From: Chitinophagales bacterium
Lineage (GTDB): Bacteria > Bacteroidota > Bacteroidia > Chitinophagales > CAIOSU01
Length of the DNA stretch: 64,000 nt
Reading direction: 5' to 3'
Assembly (NCBI GenBank): GCA_040877935.1
Contig: JBBDNB010000057.1
Coordinates: 1 to 64,000, forward strand
In this document: one piece after another, positions 19,176 through 27,145 of the stretch
Layout: every line of letters begins with the position of its first letter
Numbering within the stretch: the stretch's first letter is position 1
Notes under the pieces: model-generated
Databases searched by the model: none
Told to the model about the DNA's origin: nothing
What the model saw: the letters and a program-made list of their open reading frames with translations, nothing else
Program-made: the position numbers and the translations under genes

Positions 19176-20264
19176 TCAATACTTACCGCCTACCGCATTT
19201 TTCACCATGATATACTCTGAAATATTTTCGCTGTCCACCACGCCTATGTAATTTTCACTGTCCTTGATCAGGGCAAGTTCCTGGCCTTTTTCAGTCATGC
19301 TTTTATAAACCTTTTCAATGGGCGTATTGGCATCAAAACTCAATAGCTCCGTATCCATAATATCTTGTATGGGCGTATCCTTTCCACTTTCCGATAGGGC
19401 TTTTATCATTGCATCTCTGTTGAGCGTAGCTATCGGTTTTTCATTTTCTAGCACTAGAAAGGACTTTGCCGTTCCATTGAGCAATTTTTGAACAGCCACA
19501 CTTATCGTATCATCAGTTTTCAGGGTTTCGTATTGCTGCATGGTGATTTTCCCTATAGAACTGTCTTTTAGCAAATATCTGGTGCTGACCATATTGAGCT
19601 CCGCCTGTGCGCCAAACATGATGAACAAGCCAATGAAAATCAAAAAAGGATTGACATAAAAGCCTCCGATTACAAAACCAAGTGCCAATAGTTGCCCCAA
19701 GCGCGTTGCGATTTTCGTGGCCTTTACCCTATTGATAAAATGCGACAAAGTAGCGCGGAAAATCCGGCCACCATCCATTGGAAAAACGGGCAGAAGATTG
19801 AAAATGGAGAGCCAGATATTGACCATAAAGAAAAGGAAAAGAAAATTTTGCCCGTTGATGCCATCTGCTACAAATGCTTCCATTTGATCGGGCTCGGGAA
19901 TATGTACAAAAAAATAAACTGCAAATGCGATTGCCAAATTCACCAGCGGCCCGGCTATAGCCACCAACCATTCTTCCCTGGGTTTTTCTGGAATGCTTTC
20001 CAATCGCGCCAAGCCACCAATGGGCAGCAGGGTAATGTCTTTGGTATTAATATTGAATTTTTTGGCCGTAAGTGCATGGCCCAACTCGTGCAAAACAACC
20101 GTAACGAATATGCTCAGGATAAAAAACAAAGACCACAATACTTGTATGGCATTGTATCCCTCCCTAATATTGGTGAAGATGATAAAAAGTAAGAGCAGGG
20201 AAAATGTCCAGTGTACAAATACATTAATGCCTGCTATTCGTCCGAGTTTAAGTGATCCTTTCAT
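19176..20264 (-). CDS. Site-2 protease family zinc metalloprotease with CBS domains
   Basis: 362 aa. The intramembrane protease part has the zinc motif HELGH at 59-63 inside a hydrophobic helix and the second metal ligand region FPMDGGRIFRA near residue 165. A C-terminal pair of CBS domains follows (LKTDDTISVAVQKLLNGTAKSFLVL; MDTELLSFDANTPIEKVYKSM), which usually bind adenine nucleotides and regulate activity. This is the SpoIVFB-like architecture. Such proteases release membrane-held regulators; no partner anti-sigma gene is next to it. Confidence 0.9.
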   Translation of the reverse strand: MKGSLKLGRIAGINVFVHWTFSLLLLFIIFTNIREGYNAIQVLWSLFFILSIFVTVVLHELGHALTAKKFNINTKDITLLPIGGLARLESIPEKPREEWLVAIAGPLVNLAIAFAVYFFVHIPEPDQMEAFVADGINGQNFLFLFFMVNIWLSIFNLLPVFPMDGGRIFRATLSHFINRVKATKIATRLGQLLALGFVIGGFYVNPFLIFIGLFIMFGAQAELNMVSTRYLLKDSSIGKITMQQYETLKTDDTISVAVQKLLNGTAKSFLVLENEKPIATLNRDAMIKALSESGKDTPIQDIMDTELLSFDANTPIEKVYKSMTEKGQELALIKDSENYIGVVDSENISEYIMVKNAVGGKY

Positions 20265-20437
20265 GGTTTAATCAATTGGTTGAAATTGAAAGTACTTTTT
20301 TTCAATGAGCACAAAAATAACGGTTTGACAATTGGGTTTTCAATAGAGCCTGGGTTCAAATAATATTTGGGACATCAATGCTCAAAAATTATTTTAAAAG
20401 CAGCAAAATAATTAGAAATCAAACCATTTTTTCAACC

Positions 20438-20445
20438 TATATTTG
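20438..20445 (+). promoter_or_regulatory. Candidate -7 promoter box
   Basis: TATATTTG fits TAnnTTTG exactly. It ends only 4 bp before the GTG at 20450, so either the transcript is leaderless or translation starts at the ATG at 20477. Confidence 0.35.
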
Positions 20446-20449
20446 ATGA

Positions 20450-21015
20450 GTGAAAAATACGCTTAGAATTCAGGGTATGATTGTGCTGACAGCGATTTAT
20501 TGCTTTGCAATGCTTGCTGATTATTCCGCTATTTACTTTGACTTTAAAGCGGCTTCAAAAACTAAAACCGAAAGCCATTTTTCAGAGGCTTCAAATCAGA
20601 CTCTATATAATCATAATGCGCCAATTGAGATTGCATTTAATGTTTTGAAGCATTTCCCATTAAAAAACCGAACTAAGGAATTTGGTACAATTATTCAAAT
20701 CACTTTTCAATTAACTGAAAGCAAATAGTTGCGTATTTTTCCACAAAAAAACTAAAGACAATGAAAGTGCTCAATTTGTCAATCTCACTGAAATTCAAAG
20801 TTGTAGGCCGGTAAAAACAACAAGATCAATAGAAATCAATAATAAAAAGATTGTGGTTTGTAAAGTTGGAATTTTGTTTTATACCAAAATTTAAAAGCAA
20901 AGCTGAAATTAACTTTGAGCTATACAGTGAGGAACGAAACTTACAATTGAGCGGAGAATTGCAATTACAGGATAGATGGTTTAAAATTATTAACAATCAC
21001 CTGAAAAATATATAA
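20450..21015 (+). pseudogene. Small secreted-type protein gene broken by two frameshifts
   Basis: A 92-codon frame from GTG 20450 (or ATG 20477) encodes a hydrophobic start (IVLTAIYCFAML) and stops at 20728. The next frame (+1) then stays open from 20715 to about 20892 and reads like protein (FFHKKTKDNESAQFVNLTEI), and a third frame, from about 20851 to a stop at 21013-21015, reads IPKFKSKAEINFELYSEERN then LQLSGELQLQDRWFKIINNH. All three pieces have the amino-acid make-up of real coding sequence and run in order, so I infer one gene of about 185 codons with two single-base shifts. It could be a decayed gene or sequencing error. Function not recognised. Confidence 0.6.
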
Positions 21016-21038
21016 ACAAAAATTATACAAATACAAAC

Positions 21039-21998
21039 ATGCAAATAATAATGGAAATAATATTGTTGATAATTGGATTTGGAGTGCTTATTAAAGGAGC
21101 CGATTGGCTTGTAGAAGGCGGTTCAGCATTGGCTAAAAGATACCATATCCCCGACCTTGCAATTGGTTTGACCATTGTCGCTTTTGGCACTTCCATGCCC
21201 GAATTGGTTGTCAATGTTTTTGCGGCTTATCAGAGCCATTCTGATATTGTATTTGGAAATGTAATCGGAAGCAATAATTTTAACCTTTTTGCAATTCTTG
21301 GAATAGCCGGGATAATTTCGCCATTAGTTGTTCAGTCAAGTACAGTTTGGAAGGAAATACCTCTGTCATTTTTGGCCGCCTTATTGCTTTTTATACTTGT
21401 AAGCCCCTTTTTGTTTGCAGAAGGAAATGTCCTTTCACGTATTGATGGAGTTGTTTTACTGATAATGTTTTCTCTTTTCCTCTTTTATGTTTACAAGCAA
21501 TTAAAGACTGATGATACCCCGAAATTAATTCAATACAAAGGATTATCAACAATCAAAACCTGGAGTTATATAGTTCTTGGATTGCTATTTTTAGTTTTAG
21601 GAGGAAGGCTGGTCGTTGTCAATGCTGTTGAAATTGCAACAAATTTGGGAATCAGCGAGACCATTGTTGGATTAACCATAGTCGCGGCAGGTACTTCTTT
21701 GCCCGAACTTGCTACTTCAGTAGTAGCTGCAATTAAGAAAAACAATGACATTGCAGTGGGAAACATTATTGGTTCAAATATTTTTAATGTTTTATTGATA
21801 TTGGGAGTGAGTGCTTTAATCAGGCCCATAAGCTATAATATCAGATTCAACCAGGACCTTTACCTTTTGGGAGTAGGGACAATCCTGCTTTTTATGGCCA
21901 TGTTTTTTGGTAAAAAGCATAAGCTTGATAGATGGGAAGCGGCCATTTTATTGGCAATATACATCGGCTACACCATTTATTTGATTAATTATAAATAG
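21039..21998 (+). CDS. Calcium/sodium antiporter (CaCA family, YrbG-like)
   Basis: 319 aa, about ten membrane helices arranged as two homologous halves. Each half holds one alpha-repeat with the cation-site motif: GTSMPELVVNVFAA...GNVIGSNNFNLF in the first and GTSLPELATSVVAA...GNIIGSNIFNVL in the second. These GTSxPE and G-N-x-x-GSN blocks are the hallmark of K+-dependent or independent Na+/Ca2+ exchangers. Start at ATG 21039; a second Met at codon 5 is equally possible. It is the last plus-strand gene before the CRISPR array. Confidence 0.93.
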   Translation: MQIIMEIILLIIGFGVLIKGADWLVEGGSALAKRYHIPDLAIGLTIVAFGTSMPELVVNVFAAYQSHSDIVFGNVIGSNNFNLFAILGIAGIISPLVVQSSTVWKEIPLSFLAALLLFILVSPFLFAEGNVLSRIDGVVLLIMFSLFLFYVYKQLKTDDTPKLIQYKGLSTIKTWSYIVLGLLFLVLGGRLVVVNAVEIATNLGISETIVGLTIVAAGTSLPELATSVVAAIKKNNDIAVGNIIGSNIFNVLLILGVSALIRPISYNIRFNQDLYLLGVGTILLFMAMFFGKKHKLDRWEAAILLAIYIGYTIYLINYK

Positions 21999-22067
21999 TA
22001 AATAAATATGTTATTTTTAAATATCTAAAACTCACCAAACTATTATCTCATAAACTAAAAAATCCAG

Positions 22068-22178
22068 CTTCAATTCTATTTTTTCTGAAAGTAGCTTGGG
22101 AAGCAGGGAGCAGACCTGTATTGACATGGTGAGCCAAATAAGTTTCAATTCTATTTTTTCTGAAAGTGGCATTGGAAG
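22068..22178 (-). CRISPR. Two degenerate outlying CRISPR repeats (trailer end)
   Basis: Repeat copies at 22068-22103 (T to C in the first base) and 22143-22178 (GGCATTGGAAG instead of GGCTTGGGAAG at the end) flank one 38-39 nt spacer. They are split from the main array by 240 bp without repeats. Decayed repeats at the leader-distal end fit an old trailer. Confidence 0.85.
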
Positions 22179-22418
22179 CTGATGTGCTGATGATTTGATT
22201 TGCAGATCAATTTTTTTTGTCCTAAATCCGGTTTGTCATGCTATCACTATGGTAGTATATTGTGATGAATCTAAATTTTAGACATGGTTAAATCCATGCG
22301 GTGATGGTATGACTTGACTTGTAGCAAAGGATTTACCAATAGTAAAATGGATAATAGCCCAGGAATTGATTTCCAAATGCAACTCCCAATTAAACGATAT
22401 TATTCTTGGCCATTTACA
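22179..22418. other. Insertion-like stretch between orphan repeats and main array
   Basis: About 240 bp with no CRISPR repeat and no open frame. It can fold: GTCATGCTATCAC (22235-22247) pairs with GTGATGGTATGAC (22301-22313) with two G-T wobbles, and inside lie short hairpins (TCTAAA/TTTAGA, CATGG/CCATG). It might be a small non-autonomous element or the relic of lost repeats. Confidence 0.4.
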
Positions 22419-23557
22419 ATTCAATTCTATTTTTTCTGAAAGTAGCTTGGGAAGATTCCTGCTTAGTATAGCTCTAATCTACTTCGGTTAGTTTCAATTC
22501 TATTTTTTCTGAAAGTAGCTTGGGAAGACCATTAGCGGCAATACCAGCCAATAACCACCCAGGTTTCAATTCTATTTTTTCTGAAAGTAGCTTGGGAAGT
22601 ATCCAGGCGTTTCATCAAAAAATCAGAATGCCCCAGTTTCAATTCTATTTTTTCTGAAAGTGGCTTGGGAAGTAAAAACGACTCAGACTAATATGTACAT
22701 TGATGAAAGTTTCAATTCTATTTTTTCTGAAAGTAGCTTGGGAAGATAGAAGCCGTGCATAGTCGGGTAATGGAACACCAATATTTCAATTCTATTTTTT
22801 CTGAAAGTAGCTTGGGAAGCTGTGCGCCTCTACTGTGGAGCTGTGGCCAATATCGGATTTCAATTCTATTTTTTCTGAAAGTAGCTTGGGAAGTCAAGGT
22901 TATAACCCGTGCATTTTTTATTACGGGTGTATTTCAATTCTATTTTTTCTGAAAGTGGCTTGGGAAGTTAGTAATTGAATCAATCTGAAAATCCCTTGGT
23001 GCAAATTTCAATTCTATTTTTTCTGAAAGTGGCTTGGGAAGTATTCAATGGTATCAGGTGAAGATAACACCAATGAAAATTTCAATTCTATTTTTTCTGA
23101 AAGTGGCTTGGGAAGAACCGGCCTACCCTCAATTCGTGCCTGCTGCCTTAATTATTTCAATTCTATTTTTTCTGAAAGTGGCTTGGGAAGAAAGCTCTTC
23201 CTTCAGGCGTTTTTCCAGTGCCTGGATTTCAATTCTATTTTTTCTGAAAGTGGCTTGGGAAGCTTGGCTTTTCTTTACTGGTTTCATACTGTAAAAATTA
23301 TTTCAATTCTATTTTTTCTGAAAGTGGCTTGGGAAGATTCTCCATTTTTCATATCCAATATATTCCCCTTTGATTTCAATTCTATTTTTTCTGAAAGTGG
23401 CTTGGGAAGTTCTTTTGTAAGGTTTTATTTCTTTGGTCTCCTTAACATTTCAATTCTATTTTTTCTGAAAGTGGCTTGGGAAGATTTCACTTTGACCGGT
23501 GGCAATTCGCCTCTGTTCAAATTTCAATTCTATTTTTTCTGAAAGTGGCTTGGGAAG
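22418..23557 (-). CRISPR. Type I-B CRISPR array, 16 repeats and 15 spacers
   Basis: Sixteen repeats starting about every 73-75 bp; the 36-bp cores start at 22419, 22492, 22564, 22637, 22710, 22784, 22858, 22932, 23006, 23080, 23155, 23227, 23301, 23374, 23448 and 23522. With the near-constant base before each core the unit is 37 bp, ending CTTGGGAAG on the plus strand, with spacers of 35-38 bp. On the minus strand the repeat ends in ATTGAAAC or ATTGAAAT, the usual 5' handle of type I-B crRNA, so transcription is from the cas4 side. Internal base 26 is A or G and the leading base is G in the distal copies and A from 22784 on. Confidence 0.97.
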
Positions 23558-23751
23558 CCGATGCTTTGCCCAAACCTATGTAAATCTTGATTTTGCTTAG
23601 TTTTTCCAATTTTTATTTCCCTGTTTTTCATCATGTCAAAGAACGTTTTTTGCTTTGTTTTTAAAATTTTCCGTATTGGATATGCTTTTCAATAAAGGCT
23701 TTCAGCTCCATTTTTATAGTTTTTAAAATAATTTTGAACCCGGAAAACAGC
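23558..23751 (-). promoter_or_regulatory. CRISPR leader with promoter
   Basis: AT-rich 194 bp between the array and cas4. On the minus strand TTTGAC (23635-23640) is followed after about 20 bp by ATAAAAATTG (23607-23616), close to the Bacteroidota -33/-7 pair, with a start point expected near 23600 and reading into the first repeat. A 16-codon open frame (MELKAFIEKHIQYGKF, 23661-23711, minus) lies upstream of this promoter; whether it is translated is unknown. Confidence 0.6.
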
Positions 23752-24327
23752 TTATTGAATGCAGATATTCCTATAAGTGCAATTTAAGCATCTGCGCTTG
23801 AATTTTGTAGCTTTTGGATAATAATTTTGCCCAATTATTTTAAGCATGGCATCCATACTTTTCCTGATTTCCGCTTTGCTTTCCTCGGGGATGGGCACTT
23901 CCACAATTTTGTTGGATGAGCGGGTATAAACCAAAAAGCCCCTGTTGACCTTTTCCCCGAAATTTTCCTCTATCAGCAGGGCGTAGCAGTACAATTGTTG
24001 TTGGTAGGTTTCGTAAACCCGATCTTTCCATTCGGCAAATTTGTAATCCAATGGAGCGAATGTACCGTCTTCCAACTCAAGTACCTCGTCTATTTTTCCG
24101 CGCAGACCGGGCATGCCCAGATACTGATCCAGCCACTTTTCCTTTACTCCGATTTTTTTGCGCAGGTAATTTTTATTGCGCTCCAGTTTTTCATTGTGCA
24201 TCTGCCGGCCCCGCTGTACTTTGTAGAATTTTTCCTCAAATTGCGGTATGCGCAGTACATATTCAAAATAGGTATAGCGCGGGCAGTAGAGATATTCTAT
24301 AATCTGTGAGGGATAAAAACTATGCAT
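23752..24327 (-). CDS. cas4: CRISPR-associated exonuclease Cas4
   Basis: 191 aa RecB-like nuclease that trims prespacers and helps select PAM-bearing fragments for Cas1-Cas2. The four cysteines of the 4Fe-4S cluster are Cys15 (YCPRYTYFE) and Cys180, Cys183 and Cys189 (CLNCTYRNIC). The nuclease core shows GKIDEV (Asp80), APLDYKFAE (Asp94, Lys96) and QQQLYCYALL. It overlaps cas2 by one base (TGATG), so translation is coupled. It is the cas gene nearest to the leader. Confidence 0.96.
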   Translation of the reverse strand: MHSFYPSQIIEYLYCPRYTYFEYVLRIPQFEEKFYKVQRGRQMHNEKLERNKNYLRKKIGVKEKWLDQYLGMPGLRGKIDEVLELEDGTFAPLDYKFAEWKDRVYETYQQQLYCYALLIEENFGEKVNRGFLVYTRSSNKIVEVPIPEESKAEIRKSMDAMLKIIGQNYYPKATKFKRRCLNCTYRNICIQ

Positions 24328-24617
24328 CAGAACAGGAGGGCTTTTACTTCATCGCTTACCAATTTTTCGTCAAAGGCCTGTCCCAGCATGGCACAGCTTT
24401 TCAGTTGGTCTTTGTTCATGTTGAAAATATAGACCTTATCTTTTTCCTCATTAATGAGTTCTTCGATTTCCAGTTGCAGGCTGTCCCTTTCGTTGGCATT
24501 GAGCGTGCCGAGAAAACAGGAATACTGTACCCTGTAGAGCCCCGCCTGTTTGCAGATTTTGGCCACTTTTGTCCGTGCCCTGTCTTCTTCAATGTCGTAT
24601 AGCACCCAAATGATCAT
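24327..24617 (-). CDS. cas2: CRISPR-associated endoribonuclease-fold protein Cas2
   Basis: 96 aa ferredoxin-fold protein that bridges two Cas1 dimers in the spacer-integration complex. It begins MIIWVLYDIEEDRARTK, with the conserved Asp8 after the first strand, and has YRVQYSCFLGTLN in the place of the family's R-x-Q-x-S-V-F motif. Length is normal. Unusually, cas1 does not directly precede it: a four-helix-bundle gene lies between. Confidence 0.95.
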   Translation of the reverse strand: MIIWVLYDIEEDRARTKVAKICKQAGLYRVQYSCFLGTLNANERDSLQLEIEELINEEKDKVYIFNMNKDQLKSCAMLGQAFDEKLVSDEVKALLF

Positions 24618-24686
24618 GGTTTGTTATGTTTTGAATGGTAGAATGATAGAAGGTTGGAATGAGTGAATGTTGTTGGGTACATTTTT

Positions 24687-25076
24687 TCAGGTTTTGTTTT
24701 GATTGAATTTTTGGCGCATTGTTTTATTTGCTTTTGCTATAATAGATAAAACTTCATTGTATTTTAAATGGAGCAATCTTGTTTCATTTATAAGTTTTGG
24801 GCAGATTTCCATCAAGATTTCGAGCCAAAAAAGGGTTTCATCCGCTTCTTCTTCTATTTTCATTTTCGAGTACATTGCTTTTTCAGAAATTGCCCTGAAT
24901 GCTGCCCTGTAATTTGCCCCTACGGAGGTTGCGCTTTTCACAATTTGATAATTGATTACCTGAAGTTCTTTTCGGTTTTCAAATTTTTGAGTGTAGCGAA
25001 TCAGTTCTATCGCCAATGATTTTGTGCGTTTCTTCATGTTTTCTACAAACTCTATTTTTGATTTCCTCTCGTACAT
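24687..25076 (-). CDS. Four-helix-bundle protein (S23-like) inserted between cas1 and cas2
   Basis: 129 aa, all helical. It matches the four-helix-bundle (23S rRNA intervening-sequence 'S23') family: KSLAIELIRYTQKFE, the highly characteristic QIVKSATSVGANYRAA, KMKIEEEADETLFWLEIL and a last helix NEVLSIIAKANKTMRQK. Length fits the family (115-130 aa). Members form pentamers in structures but have no settled function. They are scattered in Bacteroidota chromosomes, so this may be a chance arrival rather than a cas gene; the flanking AT-rich, CATTC-rich low-complexity DNA supports insertion. It has the same direction as the cas genes. Confidence 0.88.
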   Translation of the reverse strand: MYERKSKIEFVENMKKRTKSLAIELIRYTQKFENRKELQVINYQIVKSATSVGANYRAAFRAISEKAMYSKMKIEEEADETLFWLEILMEICPKLINETRLLHLKYNEVLSIIAKANKTMRQKFNQNKT

Positions 25077-25130
25077 ATCTATAAGTTTTAATTATTTCGG
25101 CATTCAAACATTCCTTCATTCCAACCTTCG

Positions 25131-25172
25131 GCCATTCCCTCACTCAGCCATTCCCTCACTCAGCCATTCCCT
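25131..25172. repeat. 16-bp tandem repeat over the cas1 stop codon
   Basis: GCCATTCCCTCACTCA is repeated from 25131 with 2.6 copies (starts 25131, 25147, 25163). The cas1 stop (25156-25158) and last codons (EGMAE) lie in it. Slippage here would vary the Cas1 tail. Confidence 0.85.
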
Positions 25173-26178
25173 CATCCACTTTCTCCTTCTCAATCAACTC
25201 ATTCGCAAATTTATGCGCTTCCATTTGCAGGGCGTTCATCCGTGTTTGGTTGCGGCCAGAGTAGCGAATTTTTTCACTGTCCAGATAATCCAAGTAGGGC
25301 GTTACAAAAAATGCTTTCCCTTCTTCATTGAGCGAAACACCTCCCTGCCATTCGCCAAAGAATTTTTTGTTGATTTTCTTTCCCGTAAAAAGCCTGAATA
25401 CGAAGCGTTCTGCATAGATTCTGTAGGGTTCGATAAAATCAAAAACCAAGCTTTTGGTATTGTAGTCGTCCCTGTGCATAAAGCCCACATAGGGATCGAG
25501 CCCGGCAAGCATCAGTGATCGTTCAATCCGGCTATAAAGAATGCCATAGGCATAATTGAGCATGGCATTGAATGGGTTTTTTGCGGGGCGGTAGCTTCTG
25601 CCGCTAAAGGCAAACTCATCGGGCATACAAAGTGAAAGTGCGGAAAAATATTGGCGGCCTGCCGATCCTTCCCAACCCCGCAATGATTCGGCAATTTCTG
25701 CAACGGTAGCCGCTTCGCATTCCTTTATTTTTTTGCTGAAATCAACAATAGCTCCCGATTTTTCATCCAGTTGAGCATGCAGTTGGCTGCGGTGTTTTTT
25801 CAGGTCTTGCAAAAAATCGCTCTGGTTTTCCAATTTTTTCAAGAGCCAATTTTTTACCCATTTCAGGCCATCGCTGTTGAGGGAAACTTCTAGTTGTCTT
25901 TTGCGGATTTTTACCGTGCTGCCCAATTTACTGTGCCAAAATCTACCCATGGGGTGGCCATTGTTTTCCACTACAACAATATCGATATTGTTTTTCAGGG
26001 CCAGGGCAATGGCATCGGTGCTCAGGGCGGAGCCTTTGGACATAACAATGGAACTGACCTTGTGCGCGGCCACATGTTCGATCTTTGCAGCGTCTTTCTT
26101 TTCCTCCCTTACTTTTATTTTAAACATGTCGTCTTTTACATGTAAATAAGTGCCGTAGGTATTGATGAATATTTGCAT
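25156..26178 (-). CDS. cas1: CRISPR-associated integrase Cas1 (type I-B)
   Basis: 340 aa metal-dependent integrase that inserts spacers next to the leader. The N-terminal beta domain is followed by the helical catalytic domain with Glu170 (SLRGWEGSAGRQYF), His235 (VGFMHRDDYNTKSLVFDF) and Asp247/Glu250 (FDFIEPYR), the metal ligands of the family. Length is normal. The last residues fall in a 16-bp tandem repeat. The 213 bp between cas6 and cas1 is the largest gap in the cas run, so an internal promoter is possible. Confidence 0.96.
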   Translation of the reverse strand: MQIFINTYGTYLHVKDDMFKIKVREEKKDAAKIEHVAAHKVSSIVMSKGSALSTDAIALALKNNIDIVVVENNGHPMGRFWHSKLGSTVKIRKRQLEVSLNSDGLKWVKNWLLKKLENQSDFLQDLKKHRSQLHAQLDEKSGAIVDFSKKIKECEAATVAEIAESLRGWEGSAGRQYFSALSLCMPDEFAFSGRSYRPAKNPFNAMLNYAYGILYSRIERSLMLAGLDPYVGFMHRDDYNTKSLVFDFIEPYRIYAERFVFRLFTGKKINKKFFGEWQGGVSLNEEGKAFFVTPYLDYLDSEKIRYSGRNQTRMNALQMEAHKFANELIEKEKVDEGMAE

Positions 26179-26392
26179 AATTGTTTATGAATAAATTTAT
26201 AGTTGAATTCTAAAGACCTGTATTAAAGTTATAAAAATAATATTTTATAGAAATAAGGGGGGCAGAATAGTCAGTTGCAGAAAAATATGTGTATTGGAAA
26301 TCTGATCAAAAAAGCCAGATGGTTTTTCTGTCTGAAAAACAAGAAAGGTTTTCAATTTCTTTCTTGGAATACAAGAAGATTTATCGCCAGAA

Positions 26393-27067
26393 TCAACTGA
26401 GCTTTCGAATGCTGCCGAATCCCCTGGACACTGAACGCCCGATGCCTATTCCATTGGGAAGAAGGGCATTGAGCACAAATTTTCCGCTAAAGGCCTTCAT
26501 GGTATTGTCCTTGAATTTGGTGGATTTTTCCTGAACCTCTACTTTGGCCATCAATCGTTCATCGGCCTTTAGCTGTAAATCAATATTGGTGAAAAAGCTC
26601 AATACCTGGCCTATGAGGATACTGTTGAGCATGGCCGTTTTTTCATTGGGGTCTTTCATTTGAATGTACGCCTGGTGATTTTTCTGGTTGAGTGCCATCC
26701 AAAGCGTGTCGAACTGGTATTCGTGCAGTTGATTGCTGTAGCCTGTTTCCACTACATGATGCTCAATATTTTTTGAATGAATGGGGTAGCTTTGTCCATC
26801 GAGCTGTAGTTGTTTTGTTTTTAGAAATAGTTGGGGCAGTAATTCAGCACCTTCATTAATGCCGACCAAAACGGGGATGCCGCTGAGGACTTTGTACTGC
26901 ACGACAGGATATTTGTACCTGAATTGTCCATCTGCATAGTGGTTGTGCAAAACGGGTGAATGTTCTTTGAACAGATTTCCAAAATAGCCACGCAATTTGT
27001 GTGCATCGCGAGTTTTAAGTTTGATTTCCGGAAAGCTGATTTTGGTAATGCTGATTGATTTGTTCAT
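26393..27067 (-). CDS. cas6: CRISPR RNA-processing endonuclease Cas6
   Basis: About 224 aa from MNKSISITKISF. Open reading extends 18 codons upstream to 27121, but those codons come partly from a palindromic repeat, so the start at 27067 is preferred; 27097 (MNEIEQK) is another option. The C-terminus has the glycine-rich RNA-binding loop GIGIGRSVSRGFGSIRK, the strongest Cas6 mark. The N-terminal RAMP-like fold is consistent. Cas6 cuts the pre-crRNA in each repeat to give the ATTGAAA(C/T) handle. It lies downstream of the transposase gene, not with cas8b as in many I-B loci. Confidence 0.88.
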   Translation of the reverse strand: MNKSISITKISFPEIKLKTRDAHKLRGYFGNLFKEHSPVLHNHYADGQFRYKYPVVQYKVLSGIPVLVGINEGAELLPQLFLKTKQLQLDGQSYPIHSKNIEHHVVETGYSNQLHEYQFDTLWMALNQKNHQAYIQMKDPNEKTAMLNSILIGQVLSFFTNIDLQLKADERLMAKVEVQEKSTKFKDNTMKAFSGKFVLNALLPNGIGIGRSVSRGFGSIRKLS

Positions 27068-27091
27068 GGGTAGGATTTTTTGTTCAATTTC

Positions 27092-27130
27092 ATTCATACT
27101 ATGGCTCAAAGTCATAGTCATAGTATGAAT
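27092..27130. repeat. REP-like palindrome 1, 3' side of the RAYT gene
   Basis: Arms ATTCATACTATG (27092-27103) and CATAGTATGAAT (27119-27130), 12 bp, perfect, with a 15-nt loop containing a second TCATAG copy. It starts 16 bp past the transposase stop and shares the ACTATG/CATAGT core with the two other palindromes. Confidence 0.9.
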
Positions 27131-27145
27131 CGGGAACGGTCTGTT

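Noticed and set aside
22755-23542. Open frames across the CRISPR array (repeating FNSIFSES or ISILFFLKVAWE units)
   Set aside because: They are translations of the repeats themselves, with no start signals; not genes.
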